Part shown: one piece after another, positions 1 through 8,919 of the stretch
Position numbering within the stretch: position 1 is the first letter of the stretch
Layout: each line of letters starts with the position of its first letter
NCBI RefSeq assembly: GCF_001907675.1
Contig: NZ_MPNT01000006.1
Location: 124,001-188,000 of the forward strand
Direction: 5' to 3'
DNA length: 64,000 nucleotides
Source: Mycobacterium paraffinicum
GTDB taxonomy: Bacteria > Actinomycetota > Actinomycetes > Mycobacteriales > Mycobacteriaceae
Notes under the pieces: model-generated
What the model saw: only the letters and a program-made list of their open reading frames with translations
Databases searched by the model: none
Told to the model about the DNA's origin: nothing
Made by a program: the position numbers and the translations under genes

Positions 1-316
1 CTTCGACGGCGCAGTCCTCCACGACCGTCATGAGCCGTGGTCCTTCCTCGAGGTCCACCATGGCCAGTACGTAGGGAGTGCGGGTGTCGAAGGGCGCGGC
101 GTTCTGGCGGATGACGCTCCAGGTGTACAGCCGCGCGCGCCCGGTCGCCGGCGTCAATTCGACGTCCTCGCACCAACAGTGTGGGCAGAAGGGCCGTGTG
201 TACAGCGAGGCCTCGCCGCAGGAGCGGCAGTGGTTGACCATCAGCCTGCGGCCTTGCGTGGCGGTCCACCAGGCCTGGCCGTCGGAATCGATCGTGGGCC
301 GATCGGGCGCGGTCAT
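1..316 (-). CDS. Zn-ribbon/OB-fold DUF35 protein (C-terminus cut by window edge)
   Basis: Only the first 105 codons lie in the window. The N-terminal half carries a rubredoxin-like zinc ribbon with Cys30, Cys33, Cys44 and Cys47, followed by the start of an OB fold. This is the architecture of the DUF35 acyl-CoA-binding family (ChsH2/YbaK-unrelated 'DUF35_N' proteins). Its ATG overlaps the stop of the upstream thiolase-like gene by one base (TGATG), so the two are translationally coupled. DUF35 proteins are obligate partners of thiolase-fold enzymes in sterol side-chain degradation and related pathways, so I infer a complex with the neighbouring protein. Substrate unknown. Confidence 0.85.
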   Translation of the reverse strand, partial: MTAPDRPTIDSDGQAWWTATQGRRLMVNHCRSCGEASLYTRPFCPHCWCEDVELTPATGRARLYTWSVIRQNAAPFDTRTPYVLAMVDLEEGPRLMTVVEDCAVE

Positions 317-1461
317 CACTGCCTCCCGAGAATCATCGTGGCGCTGTGGGTGAAGAAGCCACCCATCGCGTGGACGCAGGCCAGACTGGCCCCGCTCACT
401 TGGCGCGGTCCGCATTCGCCCCGTAACTGCCGGACCGCCTCGACCATGAGGAACATCCCTCGCATACCGGGATGGCAGGAGGCCAGCCCTCCTCCGTCGG
501 TGTTGGTCGGGAGCGCCCCGCCCGGGCGCAGCGCACCGGACGCGATGAACGGCCCCCCTTCGCCCTTGGCGCAGAAGCCGAGATCTTCCACGGTCAGCAG
601 CACGGTGGACGTGAAGGAGTCGTAGAGCTGGCACACATCGATGTCAGCCGGATTGACACCTGCTTGCGCGAATGCCCGAGGACCCGAGCGCGCGGCGGCC
701 GACGTCGTGAAATCGGGCCATTGGCTCATGCTCACGTGGGATGTCGCGTCGGCCGCCCCGAGAATCCAGATCGGCTCTTTCGCACAATCCTTGGCCACCC
801 GTTCGCTCGCTAGGACGACCGCGCCACCACCGTCGGTGCGCAGGCACACGTGCTTGGAGGTGAACGGGTCGGCCAGCGTCGGCGCGGCCTCGACGTCCGC
901 GACGGTGATGCGGTCGCGCTCAAACGCGTTCTCGTTCATGGCGGCCCACTCGTGGGCCGCGACGGCGACTTCCGCCAATTGTTCGATCGTCGTGCCGAAT
1001 TCGATCATGTGTCGCCTGGCCGCCATGGCGTACTTGGCGATCAACGTCGCCCCGTAAGGCGCCTCGTACTGCAGGGCGCCGCCGGTGCCCATCGCGGCGG
1101 CGGACGCGCGGGCCCGGCGCTTGACGTCCGAACGCGCGGTGGACCCGTAGGTCAGCAAGGCGACCTCGATTTCGCCCGCCGCGATCGCGGCCGCGGCGTG
1201 ACTCGCCATCACTTCCCACGAGGATCCTCCGACATTGGTCGCGTCGACCCAATCGGGTCGTAGGCCCAGATACTCGCTGACTTCGACCGGCGGAAGTAAC
1301 GCCCCGTGCGCGCCGAACCCGTCGATGTCTTGCTTCGTCAGGCCGGCATCGACGACCGCGCGCCGCGAGGACTGCGCCATCAGCGCCATGGCGGTCTTGT
1401 CGGGAACTCGGCCGCAGTCGGAAAGGGCCGCGCCCACGATGGCGACGCGATTCGACGGCAT
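316..1461 (-). CDS. Thiolase-superfamily protein (Ltp/SCP2-thiolase type), no N-terminal catalytic Cys
   Basis: 381 aa with full-length thiolase fold. At the position where degradative thiolases carry the acyl-accepting Cys the sequence reads GGSSWE (Ser80/Ser81), so a covalent acyl-enzyme is unlikely. C-terminal motifs SCHPG (His330) and CVHAMGG (His364) are kept. This pattern fits the non-canonical 'lipid transfer protein' thiolases, some of which (Ltp2) act as retro-aldolases on CoA thioesters with a DUF35 partner. The DUF35 gene follows directly with a one-base overlap. It diverges from the HpcH/HpaI aldolase gene. Likely role: C-C bond cleavage in a CoA-linked catabolic pathway. Family is clear; the reaction is inference. 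Confidence 0.85.
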   Translation of the reverse strand: MPSNRVAIVGAALSDCGRVPDKTAMALMAQSSRRAVVDAGLTKQDIDGFGAHGALLPPVEVSEYLGLRPDWVDATNVGGSSWEVMASHAAAAIAAGEIEVALLTYGSTARSDVKRRARASAAAMGTGGALQYEAPYGATLIAKYAMAARRHMIEFGTTIEQLAEVAVAAHEWAAMNENAFERDRITVADVEAAPTLADPFTSKHVCLRTDGGGAVVLASERVAKDCAKEPIWILGAADATSHVSMSQWPDFTTSAAARSGPRAFAQAGVNPADIDVCQLYDSFTSTVLLTVEDLGFCAKGEGGPFIASGALRPGGALPTNTDGGGLASCHPGMRGMFLMVEAVRQLRGECGPRQVSGASLACVHAMGGFFTHSATMILGRQ

Positions 1462-1550
1462 AGCTCATGGTTATCACACCCCCCACCGGCTCGATAACAG
1501 CAGTTCGCAGAAAGATGGAAACCGCATTCTCGTTCGGCTACCGTGAGCCT

Positions 1551-2345
1551 ATGACGACGGCGCTGCGCGACGCCCTGCGCGGAGAATCGCTGGTGCTGTG
1601 CCTGGCTCTGCTCAACTCACGCACCCCAGATGTTCCGGCGGTGGCGGCGGCATGCGGGTACGACGCTGTGTATGTCGATCTGGAACACACATCCACGTCC
1701 CTGGAGAGCGCGCAGATGCTGTGCATGAGCGCGCTCGGAGCGGGGATCTCGGGTCTGGTGCGGGTGCCGTCGCACGATCCCAGCGTCATTGCCCGAGTAT
1801 TGGATGGCGGTGCGGTGGGAGTCATTGTCCCGCACGTTAATTCAAAAGCCGAGGCGGAATCCGTCGTCCGCGCCGCGCGGTTTCCGCCGATCGGCCGTCG
1901 GTCGATTTCGGGTCCCAATGCGGTCAGCGGATTCCAGCAGCGTGCGGCGCCACAATTGGTGGAGGTGCTCGAACGGCGCACGGTCGTTGCCGTGATGGTC
2001 GAGACACCGCAAGCCGTCGATGCGGCCGAATCCATCGCCTCGGTGGACGGTGTCGACATGATCCTCGTCGGACCGAGCGATCTGACCGCCGAAATGGGCA
2101 TCCACGGGCAGTATGAGAATCCTCATTTCCAGAGTGCAGTAGAATCGGTGGCGGCGGCTTGCCGTAGTCACGGCGTGGCGCTCGGGATGGCCGGAATAAA
2201 GTCCGTTGATCTGCTGACTCGGTTCGTCGGACTGGGATTGCGATTCATCTCGGCGGGGACTGACATCGGGATGATGACGGAGGCGGCCACAAAGCGCGCA
2301 GAAGCGCTGCGCGGGCTGGACGAGTTGCCGCGGGAACCGATTTGA
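1551..2345 (+). CDS. HpcH/HpaI family aldolase (citrate-lyase beta superfamily)
   Basis: 264 aa from the ATG at 1551; the frame is open further upstream (ATGs at 1467 and 1515) but homology-like sequence begins only with MTTALRD, so I chose the internal start. No strong ribosome-binding site is visible for any of the three. Motifs of class II pyruvate aldolases are present: DLEHTSTS near the N-terminus (catalytic His), an Arg in the VRVPS strand, the metal-binding Glu in VMVETPQA, and the GVDMILVGPSDL signature holding the second metal ligand. The family cleaves 4-hydroxy-2-oxo acids, usually late in aromatic or hydroxyacid catabolism. It is divergent from the thiolase-like gene and 45 bp upstream of the dioxygenase. 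Confidence 0.88.
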   Translation: MTTALRDALRGESLVLCLALLNSRTPDVPAVAAACGYDAVYVDLEHTSTSLESAQMLCMSALGAGISGLVRVPSHDPSVIARVLDGGAVGVIVPHVNSKAEAESVVRAARFPPIGRRSISGPNAVSGFQQRAAPQLVEVLERRTVVAVMVETPQAVDAAESIASVDGVDMILVGPSDLTAEMGIHGQYENPHFQSAVESVAAACRSHGVALGMAGIKSVDLLTRFVGLGLRFISAGTDIGMMTEAATKRAEALRGLDELPREPI

Positions 2346-2390
2346 CGAGAGACCAATAGCGCAAGTGAGTCAACCCATCAGGAGGACCGG

Positions 2391-3509
2391 ATGCCGACAG
2401 CCATCTACACCGAACCCGTCACTGACACGATGGCGTGGACTGGAGCCGACTTCACGAGCAAGGAGGACTTCGCCTTCGACCTGTCGGCCCGCAACGTGGC
2501 TGCCCTGGAATCGATCCTGGCCAAGACGGCGCACAAGGACCGGGATGACATCACTCCCGAGGACGCTCGGCACCCGGATCTCGATGACGACCTGGCCCGG
2601 CTCTACCGGGATCTGATGTTCGGCAAGGGCCTGGCGTGCGTCCGCGGGTTTCCCGTCGAAGAGCACTCGATCGAGGAACTCGAACGAATCTACTGGGCCT
2701 TCTGCACCCACCTCGGCTATCTCGTGTCGAACAATTCCTTCGGTCACCGGATGGTGCGTGTGCAGGAGGAAATCCTGCCAGGTGGCGTGCAACCGGCCCG
2801 CGGCACCAAGTCCCGGGCCGAGCTGGCCATGCACAACGATGCCGCCGACATCCTCGCGCTGCTGTGCGTGTATCCGGCGGCGCAGGGCGGGGAAAGCCAG
2901 TTCGCCAGCGGGCCCGCGGCACACAACCGGGTTCTCGCGGAGCGGCCGGACCTGCTCGAAGTGCTCTACCGGGGCTTCCCGCATCATCGGCGCAGCGAAC
3001 AGCCCGACGACCAGCCTGACGTGACGCCCTACGATGTGCCCGTCTTCTCCCAAATCGACGGACGGATCTGCATCAACTTCACCTACAGCAGCATCCTGCC
3101 CGCGATGCACGCCCTGGGCCGTGAATTCACGCCGCAGGAGGTCGAAGCGGTGGAATTGCTGCGCAACATTCTGATCGAGCAGCAGGTCGAGTTTCGACTG
3201 GAATCCGGAGAGGCCGCAGTGGCCAACAATTTCGCGATGTGCCATTCGCGGTCCGACTTCGTCAGCAGCAATGATCCGAAGAAGGCGCGCTGCTTCCTGC
3301 GGGCGTGGATGGAAGTGCCGCGCGAAGACCGCCGGTTGCCGATCGGCCGCGAATATTTCCACATGGAGAACAAGGACCTGCGGCTCGGGTACGACGTCGT
3401 CGAGGGCCGAGACGGCGCCATCGCCCGCAACGACTACAAGAACGTCAACGCCGAACTGGCCGACATGTTCAAGGCGGCGCAGGCGAAACCCAAAGTCAAG
3501 AACACGTGA
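2391..3509 (+). CDS. TauD/TfdA-family Fe(II)/2-oxoglutarate-dependent dioxygenase
   Basis: 372 aa. A strong Shine-Dalgarno (AGGAGG at 2380-2385) fixes the ATG. The iron-binding facial triad is visible: His148-x-Asp150 in AMHNDAAD and the distal His285 in AMCHSRSDF, with an Arg about 15 residues further on (CFLRAW) as the likely 2-oxoglutarate anchor. Such enzymes hydroxylate aliphatic C-H bonds using O2 and 2-oxoglutarate; TauD-like members often release sulfite, amines or an aldehyde. The stop overlaps the GTG start of the next gene (GTGA), so it is co-translated with a hydroxyacid dehydrogenase and an enoyl-CoA hydratase. Substrate not predictable; the N-terminal 60 residues are not typical of TauD itself. 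Confidence 0.85.
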   Translation: MPTAIYTEPVTDTMAWTGADFTSKEDFAFDLSARNVAALESILAKTAHKDRDDITPEDARHPDLDDDLARLYRDLMFGKGLACVRGFPVEEHSIEELERIYWAFCTHLGYLVSNNSFGHRMVRVQEEILPGGVQPARGTKSRAELAMHNDAADILALLCVYPAAQGGESQFASGPAAHNRVLAERPDLLEVLYRGFPHHRRSEQPDDQPDVTPYDVPVFSQIDGRICINFTYSSILPAMHALGREFTPQEVEAVELLRNILIEQQVEFRLESGEAAVANNFAMCHSRSDFVSSNDPKKARCFLRAWMEVPREDRRLPIGREYFHMENKDLRLGYDVVEGRDGAIARNDYKNVNAELADMFKAAQAKPKVKNT

Positions 3510-4591
3510 GCGATCGTCCGCGCCTGGTTTACGAGCGGTGGACGGATCCCGTCGCCGGCGAGATCCTCGAAACTGCCGACGTCGATCTGGTCAAGCTCGA
3601 CTTGACGGCGGCCGACGGTCAGAACTGGGCCGCCTTGGAGTCCGCGCACGGGTACCAGGTGGCCACCCGCAGTGACGTGGCGGGATACGCCGACGGTGCA
3701 CAGTGGCTGGCCGGGCCGGCTTTGTTGCGGCGGTGCGAAAAGCTTCTCGCCGTGTGCTCTGCGGGCGCGGGGTACGACGTCATCGACGTGGACGCGTGCA
3801 CGCGCGCCGGAATTGCGGTGTGCAACAACTCCGGGCCGGGCGCGGAGGCGGTCGCCGAGCATGCGCTCGGTTTCATGCTCGACCTGGCCAAGAAGATCAC
3901 GGCCGCCGACCGAATGCTGCGAGCCGGCCCCCTGAGCGACCGAATGGCGTTGCGCGGCAGTCAGTTGGCGGGCAAGACACTCGGCGTCATCGGACTCGGG
4001 GCAATCGGCGGGCGCCTGGTCGAGCTGTGCGCGCCGTTCGACATGGAGGTCCTGGTCTTCGACCCCTACCTCGACGAGGCGAGCGCGCAAGCACGTGGGG
4101 TGCGAGTCGTCACGCTTGCCGAACTCCTCGAGCGCTCAGACTTCGTTCAGGTGACCTGCCCGCTGACCCGTGAGACCGAGGGGCTGATCGGCGGCAAGCA
4201 ATTTGCGGCGATGAAGCCGACCGCATTCTTCATCACCACGGCGCGCGGACCCGTCCATGACGAAGCCGCGTTGCTTGATGCGCTCACCAGCGGACGCATC
4301 GCCGGGGCGGGCCTGGATGTCTTCCACCAGGAACCACCGCGCCAGGACAATCCGCTGCTGCATCTCGAGAACGTGGTCGCAACACCACATACCGCGGGGA
4401 TCACGGTCGAGGCTGCGCGCGATATCGCCGTCGCCACGGCCACGCAGTGGCAGGCGATTTTCGACGGCGGCATGCCGCCACGGCTGCTGAATCCCGATGT
4501 GTGGCCTCGCTTCTGCGACCGTTTTCAAGACGCGTTCGGATTTCGTCCCAGCGCCACAACCGCTTTGGAGAGCGGGGGTCGGATCAGGTGA
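3506..4591 (+). CDS. D-isomer-specific 2-hydroxyacid dehydrogenase, NAD-binding
   Basis: 361 aa from GTG 3506, which overlaps the dioxygenase stop in a GTGA junction. The open frame continues upstream inside the dioxygenase gene but that part is a shadow. Rossmann motif GLGAIGG lies near residue 163, the catalytic Arg in TTARGP, the Glu in HQEPPR and the His in VATPHTAG, the usual order in phosphoglycerate dehydrogenase/formate dehydrogenase relatives. No ACT domain follows, so it is not a typical SerA. Probably oxidises or reduces a 2-hydroxy/2-oxo acid in the same pathway as its neighbours. The next gene begins with GTG inside its stop codon (GTGA). Confidence 0.87.
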   Translation: MSDRPRLVYERWTDPVAGEILETADVDLVKLDLTAADGQNWAALESAHGYQVATRSDVAGYADGAQWLAGPALLRRCEKLLAVCSAGAGYDVIDVDACTRAGIAVCNNSGPGAEAVAEHALGFMLDLAKKITAADRMLRAGPLSDRMALRGSQLAGKTLGVIGLGAIGGRLVELCAPFDMEVLVFDPYLDEASAQARGVRVVTLAELLERSDFVQVTCPLTRETEGLIGGKQFAAMKPTAFFITTARGPVHDEAALLDALTSGRIAGAGLDVFHQEPPRQDNPLLHLENVVATPHTAGITVEAARDIAVATATQWQAIFDGGMPPRLLNPDVWPRFCDRFQDAFGFRPSATTALESGGRIR

Positions 4592-5412
4592 CTCAGTACG
4601 CAACGATCGATGTCGAGGTGAGGGGCCACACGGCGTGTGTGACCCTCAACCGTCCCGAGGTCCTCAACGCGATCAACGACGAGATGATCGCCGAGCTATC
4701 GATCGCCTACTCGGAAATCGAGCGTTCCCAGGACGTCTGGACGGTGATCGTCACCGGCGCCGGACGCGCCCTGTGCGTCGGAGCGGACGTCAACAAGGCG
4801 GCCGACCACGACATGGAGAACGCGGCCGGAATCGACAATCAGGGCGAGCCCATCCTCAGCTCGATGCGGCAGTGGGACGCTCCCCAGGAGGCGACGCCGC
4901 CGTGGCTGCAGATGACCAAGCCAATCATCTGTGCCGTCAATGGCATTGCCTGCGGAGCGGGACTGGACCTGGTGACGACCGCGGACATCACCGTCGCGTC
5001 GGAGCGCGCGACGTTGATGGATCCGCATGTCAGCATCGGTGTGACGTCCGGGCGCGAAGGCGTGCGGCTGGCCCGGATCCTGCCACTGCCGGTCGCGATG
5101 CGATTGATCTTGATGGGCAAGCATGAACGACTCGACGCCCAGCGCGCCTACGACTTGGGTATCTTCACCGAGCTGGTGGCGCACGACTCCTTGATGGACC
5201 GTGCGTGGGAGATAGCCGACATCGTCAATTCCAATGCGCCACTGGCGGTCCGCGGTTCACGGATGGCCGTGCGCAAGGGTCTCACGCTGCCGATCTATGA
5301 GGCCGAGCTGCTCGCCGAGAACTATCGCATGAAGGTTGCGCTGACCAAGGATGCGATCGAGGGACCGCGGGCCTTCCTGGAGAAGCGGAAGCCGGATTGG
5401 AAGGCGCGGTAG
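4588..5412 (+). CDS. Enoyl-CoA hydratase/isomerase family protein
   Basis: 274 aa from GTG 4588, overlapping the previous stop. Crotonase signatures are visible: LNRPEVLNAIND, the oxyanion-hole strand GRALCVGADV, and the second oxyanion segment IICAVNGIACGAGL. At the positions of the two catalytic Glu residues of hydratases the sequence has less canonical residues (SIGVTSGREG), so hydration is not certain; isomerase, hydrolase or C-C lyase chemistry is possible within this fold. It is the third gene of a tightly overlapping operon with the dioxygenase and hydroxyacid dehydrogenase. It converges with the amidohydrolase gene, leaving an 11-bp gap. Confidence 0.87.
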   Translation: MTQYATIDVEVRGHTACVTLNRPEVLNAINDEMIAELSIAYSEIERSQDVWTVIVTGAGRALCVGADVNKAADHDMENAAGIDNQGEPILSSMRQWDAPQEATPPWLQMTKPIICAVNGIACGAGLDLVTTADITVASERATLMDPHVSIGVTSGREGVRLARILPLPVAMRLILMGKHERLDAQRAYDLGIFTELVAHDSLMDRAWEIADIVNSNAPLAVRGSRMAVRKGLTLPIYEAELLAENYRMKVALTKDAIEGPRAFLEKRKPDWKAR

Positions 5413-5423
5413 CGCTCGGAAAG

Positions 5424-6611
5424 CTACACCATGCCGAAGAACGTTTTGGCGTTGGTGGACAACACCTTCCGCTTCGTCTCATCGTCCAGGCCCTCCGTCG
5501 CCTTGTTGGCGACCTCTAAACTCCTCGGCCAGTTGGTGTCGTTGTGCGGGTAATCGGTTTCGAACATCAGCTGGTCTGGACCGACGAGATCGAGAATGCG
5601 GAACGCGACCGGGTCACCGAAGGTGGAAAAGTACACGCGCCCGGGCACCTGGTTGCTCGGCGGCTCGGTCAGCAGGGGATGGATGCCACCCCAGGTCCGG
5701 CGGTCTTCCCATACCTCGTCGACACGCTGCAGGTAGTAGGGGATCCAGCCGGCCTGCGCCTCGGCGAACGCGATCTTGAGGTTGGGAAACTGAACGAGCT
5801 TGGCCGAGAACAGCCAGTCGACCAGAGCGATTGTGCAGTTGACCGCCATGAGCGCGCTGGTGACCACGTGCGGAGAGTCGGGCGAGGACTTGGTGAGCGA
5901 AGAACTAGACCCGATGTGCAGCATGATGCCCACCTGGTTGCCCTCGCACGCGGCGAAAAACGGATCCCAGTAGCCGCTGTGGATGGACGGCAGGTCGAGG
6001 CGGCTGGGTAACTCGGAGAAGCACACCGCGCGCATGCCCTTTGCGGCAACCCTTTCGACCTCCTTGACGGCGAGTTCGACGTCCCACAGCGGGATGATTC
6101 CCAGCGGGATCAGTCGACCGTTTGAGCTACCGCCCCATTCGTCGATCTGGAAGTCGTTGTAGGCCTCGACGCAGAGCTTGGCAAGCTCTTTGTCCTTGCC
6201 GTACAGGAAACGCTGGCCGCAGAAGCGAACCAAGGTGTTGGGAAAGCAGGCTGACGCCTCGATGCCGGCGATGTCCATGTCCGCGAGCCGGTCCGCCGGA
6301 CGGAAGCAACCCGGGCGCATCTCGTCGTAGGTGATCGGATCGGTGGTGAGTTCGTCAAGGTCGTAACCGGCGGCAGCGCTGATGAGCGGGATCGGTATGA
6401 CCGCATCCTCATAGCGCCAGATATCCGCGTCACGGCCGTTGGCATCCTCGACGAATGCGACATCGGAAGTGACGCTTGGATCCATGCGGCCCTTGGAGCG
6501 AACGATCCGTGGCCCGATGTCGCGGTAGCGTTCCGGCAGCCTGCTTGTCCACAGATCGGCCGGCTCTACCAGGTGGTCGTCCGGAGACACGATCAGAATG
6601 TCTGCACTCAA
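5424..6611 (-). CDS. Amidohydrolase-2 family metal-dependent hydrolase/decarboxylase
   Basis: 395 aa, TIM-barrel amidohydrolase family (PF04909). Asp11-x-His13 (DDH) at the end of strand 1 is the first metal-binding pair; a His in IMLHIGSS and the Asp in FETDYPH provide the later ligands. Relatives include aminocarboxymuconate-semialdehyde, resorcylate and other non-oxidative decarboxylases, and many uncharacterised mycobacterial members near acyl-CoA dehydrogenases and TetR regulators. It is divergent from the TetR gene at 6881, with a perfect palindrome between them, so it is a likely target of that regulator. Exact reaction unknown. Confidence 0.85.
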   Translation of the reverse strand: MSADILIVSPDDHLVEPADLWTSRLPERYRDIGPRIVRSKGRMDPSVTSDVAFVEDANGRDADIWRYEDAVIPIPLISAAAGYDLDELTTDPITYDEMRPGCFRPADRLADMDIAGIEASACFPNTLVRFCGQRFLYGKDKELAKLCVEAYNDFQIDEWGGSSNGRLIPLGIIPLWDVELAVKEVERVAAKGMRAVCFSELPSRLDLPSIHSGYWDPFFAACEGNQVGIMLHIGSSSSLTKSSPDSPHVVTSALMAVNCTIALVDWLFSAKLVQFPNLKIAFAEAQAGWIPYYLQRVDEVWEDRRTWGGIHPLLTEPPSNQVPGRVYFSTFGDPVAFRILDLVGPDQLMFETDYPHNDTNWPRSLEVANKATEGLDDETKRKVLSTNAKTFFGMV

Positions 6612-6820
6612 CGCTGCACTCCTTCGGTGGGCCGCGGCTTAAAGCTAGGATGCACTGATCCATAAGTGAGAATCACCGTTTCCAACGGTACCGCATGCTA
6701 TTCGGCGCCATGCATCCGGGACGGGCCGGACTGCTGGGCCTGCGCGAGGAGAGATCCCGCTGTGCTCTCCCAGGGTGTGTGCGCCGATCGGGAACCGATA
6801 ATTACGTAAGGCGATAATCA

Positions 6821-6836
6821 ACATACACGTGTATGT
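6821..6836. promoter_or_regulatory. Perfect 16-bp palindrome, likely TetR operator
   Basis: ACATACACGTGTATGT reads identically on both strands and lies 45 bp before the TetR start and about 210 bp upstream of the divergent amidohydrolase gene. Size, symmetry and position fit a TetR-family autoregulatory operator. A second CATACAT half-site follows at about 6840. The 270 bp between the two genes otherwise holds no open frame worth calling. Confidence 0.65.
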
Positions 6837-6880
6837 AGGTCATACATTTTCTTCTGCGGCCGGGTATTCTTGTCGGCATT

Positions 6881-7672
6881 ATGCCTACGAAGAAGCCCGC
6901 CGGCCGCGAGATCGAAACTGGCTTGGAACTGGTTGACAACAATGTTGAGGCGCCTGGCACGTGGCAGCAACGCACGATCGAGCGGCGCCTGAGCACGGCG
7001 AGGGCCCGCGCTCTCGCCCGCAGTTCGCGGTTTCTGGCCACCGCCTTGGAGTTGGTGGAGGAGTCGGGTAAGGCCGACTTCACGATCCAGACGCTCATCG
7101 ACAGGTCGAACCTGAGCCTGCGGGCGTTCTACCAACACTTCGCGGGTAAAGAAGAACTGCTGTTGGCGCTGTACGAGAACGTCACGAGTCAGTTCACCGA
7201 AGACATCCGGCAGGAGGTCGCCGCGGCCGACGGCCCGATGGAGCAACTCGAGGCCTTTTGCCGAGGTGTGCTATCTCGCGCGGAGTCTTCAGAATCGGTC
7301 GGCGGCCGGGTCATGACCATCTACAACCTGAGCCTGGAAATCGAGCGGCCGGATGACTTTGCCAAAGTGTGGGAACCTCATCAGAAGCTGCTGACCAAGA
7401 TCATCACGTCGTGTGCTCGAGCGGGCTTGGTGCGCACCGACATGACCCCCGCGCAGCTGGCCAGGTTACTGGACACCACGCTCACCGCACTCGCGCAGAT
7501 CGGGGTCTTCCACTTGGGCGGCGGCAAGGGCCCCAAGCTGACGGAGGACCAGTTGTGGGCGTGGTGCAAGCAGGCCGTAACGCCGCCCGTCGAGGGCACC
7601 AGGGCCAGGCCTGCCCGCAAAGCGCCGCCACGGGCGGCCTCGTCGCGCCGGGTCAAGAAGTTAACGGGGTAG
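6881..7672 (+). CDS. TetR/AcrR-family transcriptional regulator
   Basis: 263 aa. The first about 45 residues are a basic low-complexity leader. The helix-turn-helix follows at roughly residues 45-95, with the typical TIQTLIDRSNLSLRAFYQHF recognition segment and the KEELL helix. The rest is the helical ligand-binding domain, ending in an Ala/Arg/Lys-rich tail. Only about 10 bp separate a possible -10 (TATTCT) from the ATG, so the transcript may be leaderless. It is divergent from the amidohydrolase and convergent with the acyl-CoA dehydrogenase gene, the two stop regions overlapping by 12 bp. A ligand such as an acyl-CoA is likely from context but not proven. Confidence 0.9.
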   Translation: MPTKKPAGREIETGLELVDNNVEAPGTWQQRTIERRLSTARARALARSSRFLATALELVEESGKADFTIQTLIDRSNLSLRAFYQHFAGKEELLLALYENVTSQFTEDIRQEVAAADGPMEQLEAFCRGVLSRAESSESVGGRVMTIYNLSLEIERPDDFAKVWEPHQKLLTKIITSCARAGLVRTDMTPAQLARLLDTTLTALAQIGVFHLGGGKGPKLTEDQLWAWCKQAVTPPVEGTRARPARKAPPRAASSRRVKKLTG

Positions 7673-8833
7673 GCCGAGCCCTCGCTGGGCGATGATTGTT
7701 CGCTGGATCTCGCTGGTGCCTGCGTAGATGGTGGTGCCCAGCGAGAACCGCAGTGAGTGTTCGAACCGCCCGTGCTCTGGAGCGGTCGGCTCGAGATAGC
7801 TGCGCAAGCCGTCAGCGCCGACCATTTCGACCACGTCTTGGCTGGCGCGTTCGAGCGCCTCGGTACTGAACACCTTGGACATCGGTCCCTCGGCCACCGG
7901 TATGTCGCCCTGTTCGTGCATCCATACGCATCGTCGCTGCAGCAGCATCGACACCTCGGTCTCCATGGCGACTCGGGCAAGCCGGCGCCTGACGTCGGCA
8001 TTGGCGATGGCCGGTGCGCCATCGTCGGATCGGGTGCTGGCGGCCCAGTGTTCGGCATGATTTAACAGCCGAATGAGGTGCGGGCCCCATCCGGATGCGT
8101 GCTCATACCGCAGCGAAAGCCCTAGCACTTCCCAGCCGCCGTCGATTTCGCCAATTCGCCACTCGTCGCCGACGCGGACATCGCTGTAGAACGTGATGTT
8201 GGTCCGTTCTCCGGAGAGAGTCCAGACTGCCTGTGCCTCAAAGCCATCCGAGGCGCAAGGCACGAGAAACATCGTCAGGCCTTTGTGCTTGGGCTTGTCG
8301 GGACTGGTGCGTGCGAGCAGGAATATGAAGTCGGCGATGTGACCGTTCGTGGTGAACATCTTGGAACCGTTGATCACCCAGTCCGCATCTCCTCCAGATC
8401 CGTCGCGGACCGCCTTGGTGGCAGCCGCCGCGACGTCCGACCCGCACTCGGGTTCGGTGAAGCCGAGCGCGATGGTGATGTCGCCGTTGATGGCTCCGGG
8501 CAGGATCCGATCCTTCAACTCGGGGGTGCCGATTTCGCGGATGATCGACGCCACCATTCTGGTCGTCTCGGAGAGGTACACCGGTGCGTCACAGCGCATG
8601 AGCTCCTCCTTGAGGACCTGCTCGTCCCATGCGTTGCGGTTCTGTCCGCCCAATTCGACGGGCCAGCAGGGGGCGAAATACCCCTTGTCGACGAGACCCT
8701 TGGCGAACGCGTCGTCGTGTGCGACGCCACTGCGGTAGATGCGCTCCTCGAACTCGGGGCTCAACACGTCACGAAGGTGGTCGCGGACGCCGTCGCGGAA
8801 GGTCGCGGTGTCGGCGTCGAGGTGAAAATGCAT
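7661..8833 (-). CDS. Acyl-CoA dehydrogenase
   Basis: 390 aa from the ATG at 8833 (MHFHLDAD); the open frame runs further to 8974 but crosses the divergent promoter, so the shorter start is preferred. Domain order is that of the flavin acyl-CoA dehydrogenases: N-terminal helical part, middle strand domain with GFTEPECGSD (FAD/substrate contact) and WVINGSKMFTT, and the C-terminal helical part with IYAGTSEIQRTIIA. The catalytic base position is not obvious by eye. It is divergent from a second, shorter acyl-CoA dehydrogenase, and such pairs often form an alpha2beta2 enzyme in mycobacterial sterol or acyl catabolism. The pairing is inferred. Confidence 0.88.
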   Translation of the reverse strand: MHFHLDADTATFRDGVRDHLRDVLSPEFEERIYRSGVAHDDAFAKGLVDKGYFAPCWPVELGGQNRNAWDEQVLKEELMRCDAPVYLSETTRMVASIIREIGTPELKDRILPGAINGDITIALGFTEPECGSDVAAAATKAVRDGSGGDADWVINGSKMFTTNGHIADFIFLLARTSPDKPKHKGLTMFLVPCASDGFEAQAVWTLSGERTNITFYSDVRVGDEWRIGEIDGGWEVLGLSLRYEHASGWGPHLIRLLNHAEHWAASTRSDDGAPAIANADVRRRLARVAMETEVSMLLQRRCVWMHEQGDIPVAEGPMSKVFSTEALERASQDVVEMVGADGLRSYLEPTAPEHGRFEHSLRFSLGTTIYAGTSEIQRTIIAQRGLGLPR

Positions 8834-8872
8834 AGGCGTGGGCCAATCTGTCGTCGCATGCGGTAATGCTAA

Positions 8873-8886
8873 TCTCAAATCTGAGA
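8873..8886. promoter_or_regulatory. Inverted repeat in divergent acyl-CoA dehydrogenase promoter
   Basis: TCTCAAATCTGAGA (5-bp arms, 4-bp spacer) lies in the 86-bp divergent region between the two dehydrogenase genes. The half-site TGAGA recurs in the divergent region at 11331-11348. It could be an operator shared by both promoters; short arms make it tentative. Confidence 0.35.
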
Positions 8887-8919
8887 GTAACCATATCCGC
8901 ACGTGAGGGACTGACCGTC

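Noticed and set aside
7661..7672. Gene fusion or readthrough between TetR and acyl-CoA dehydrogenase
   Set aside because: The genes are convergent and only their last 12 bp overlap; both stops are clean.
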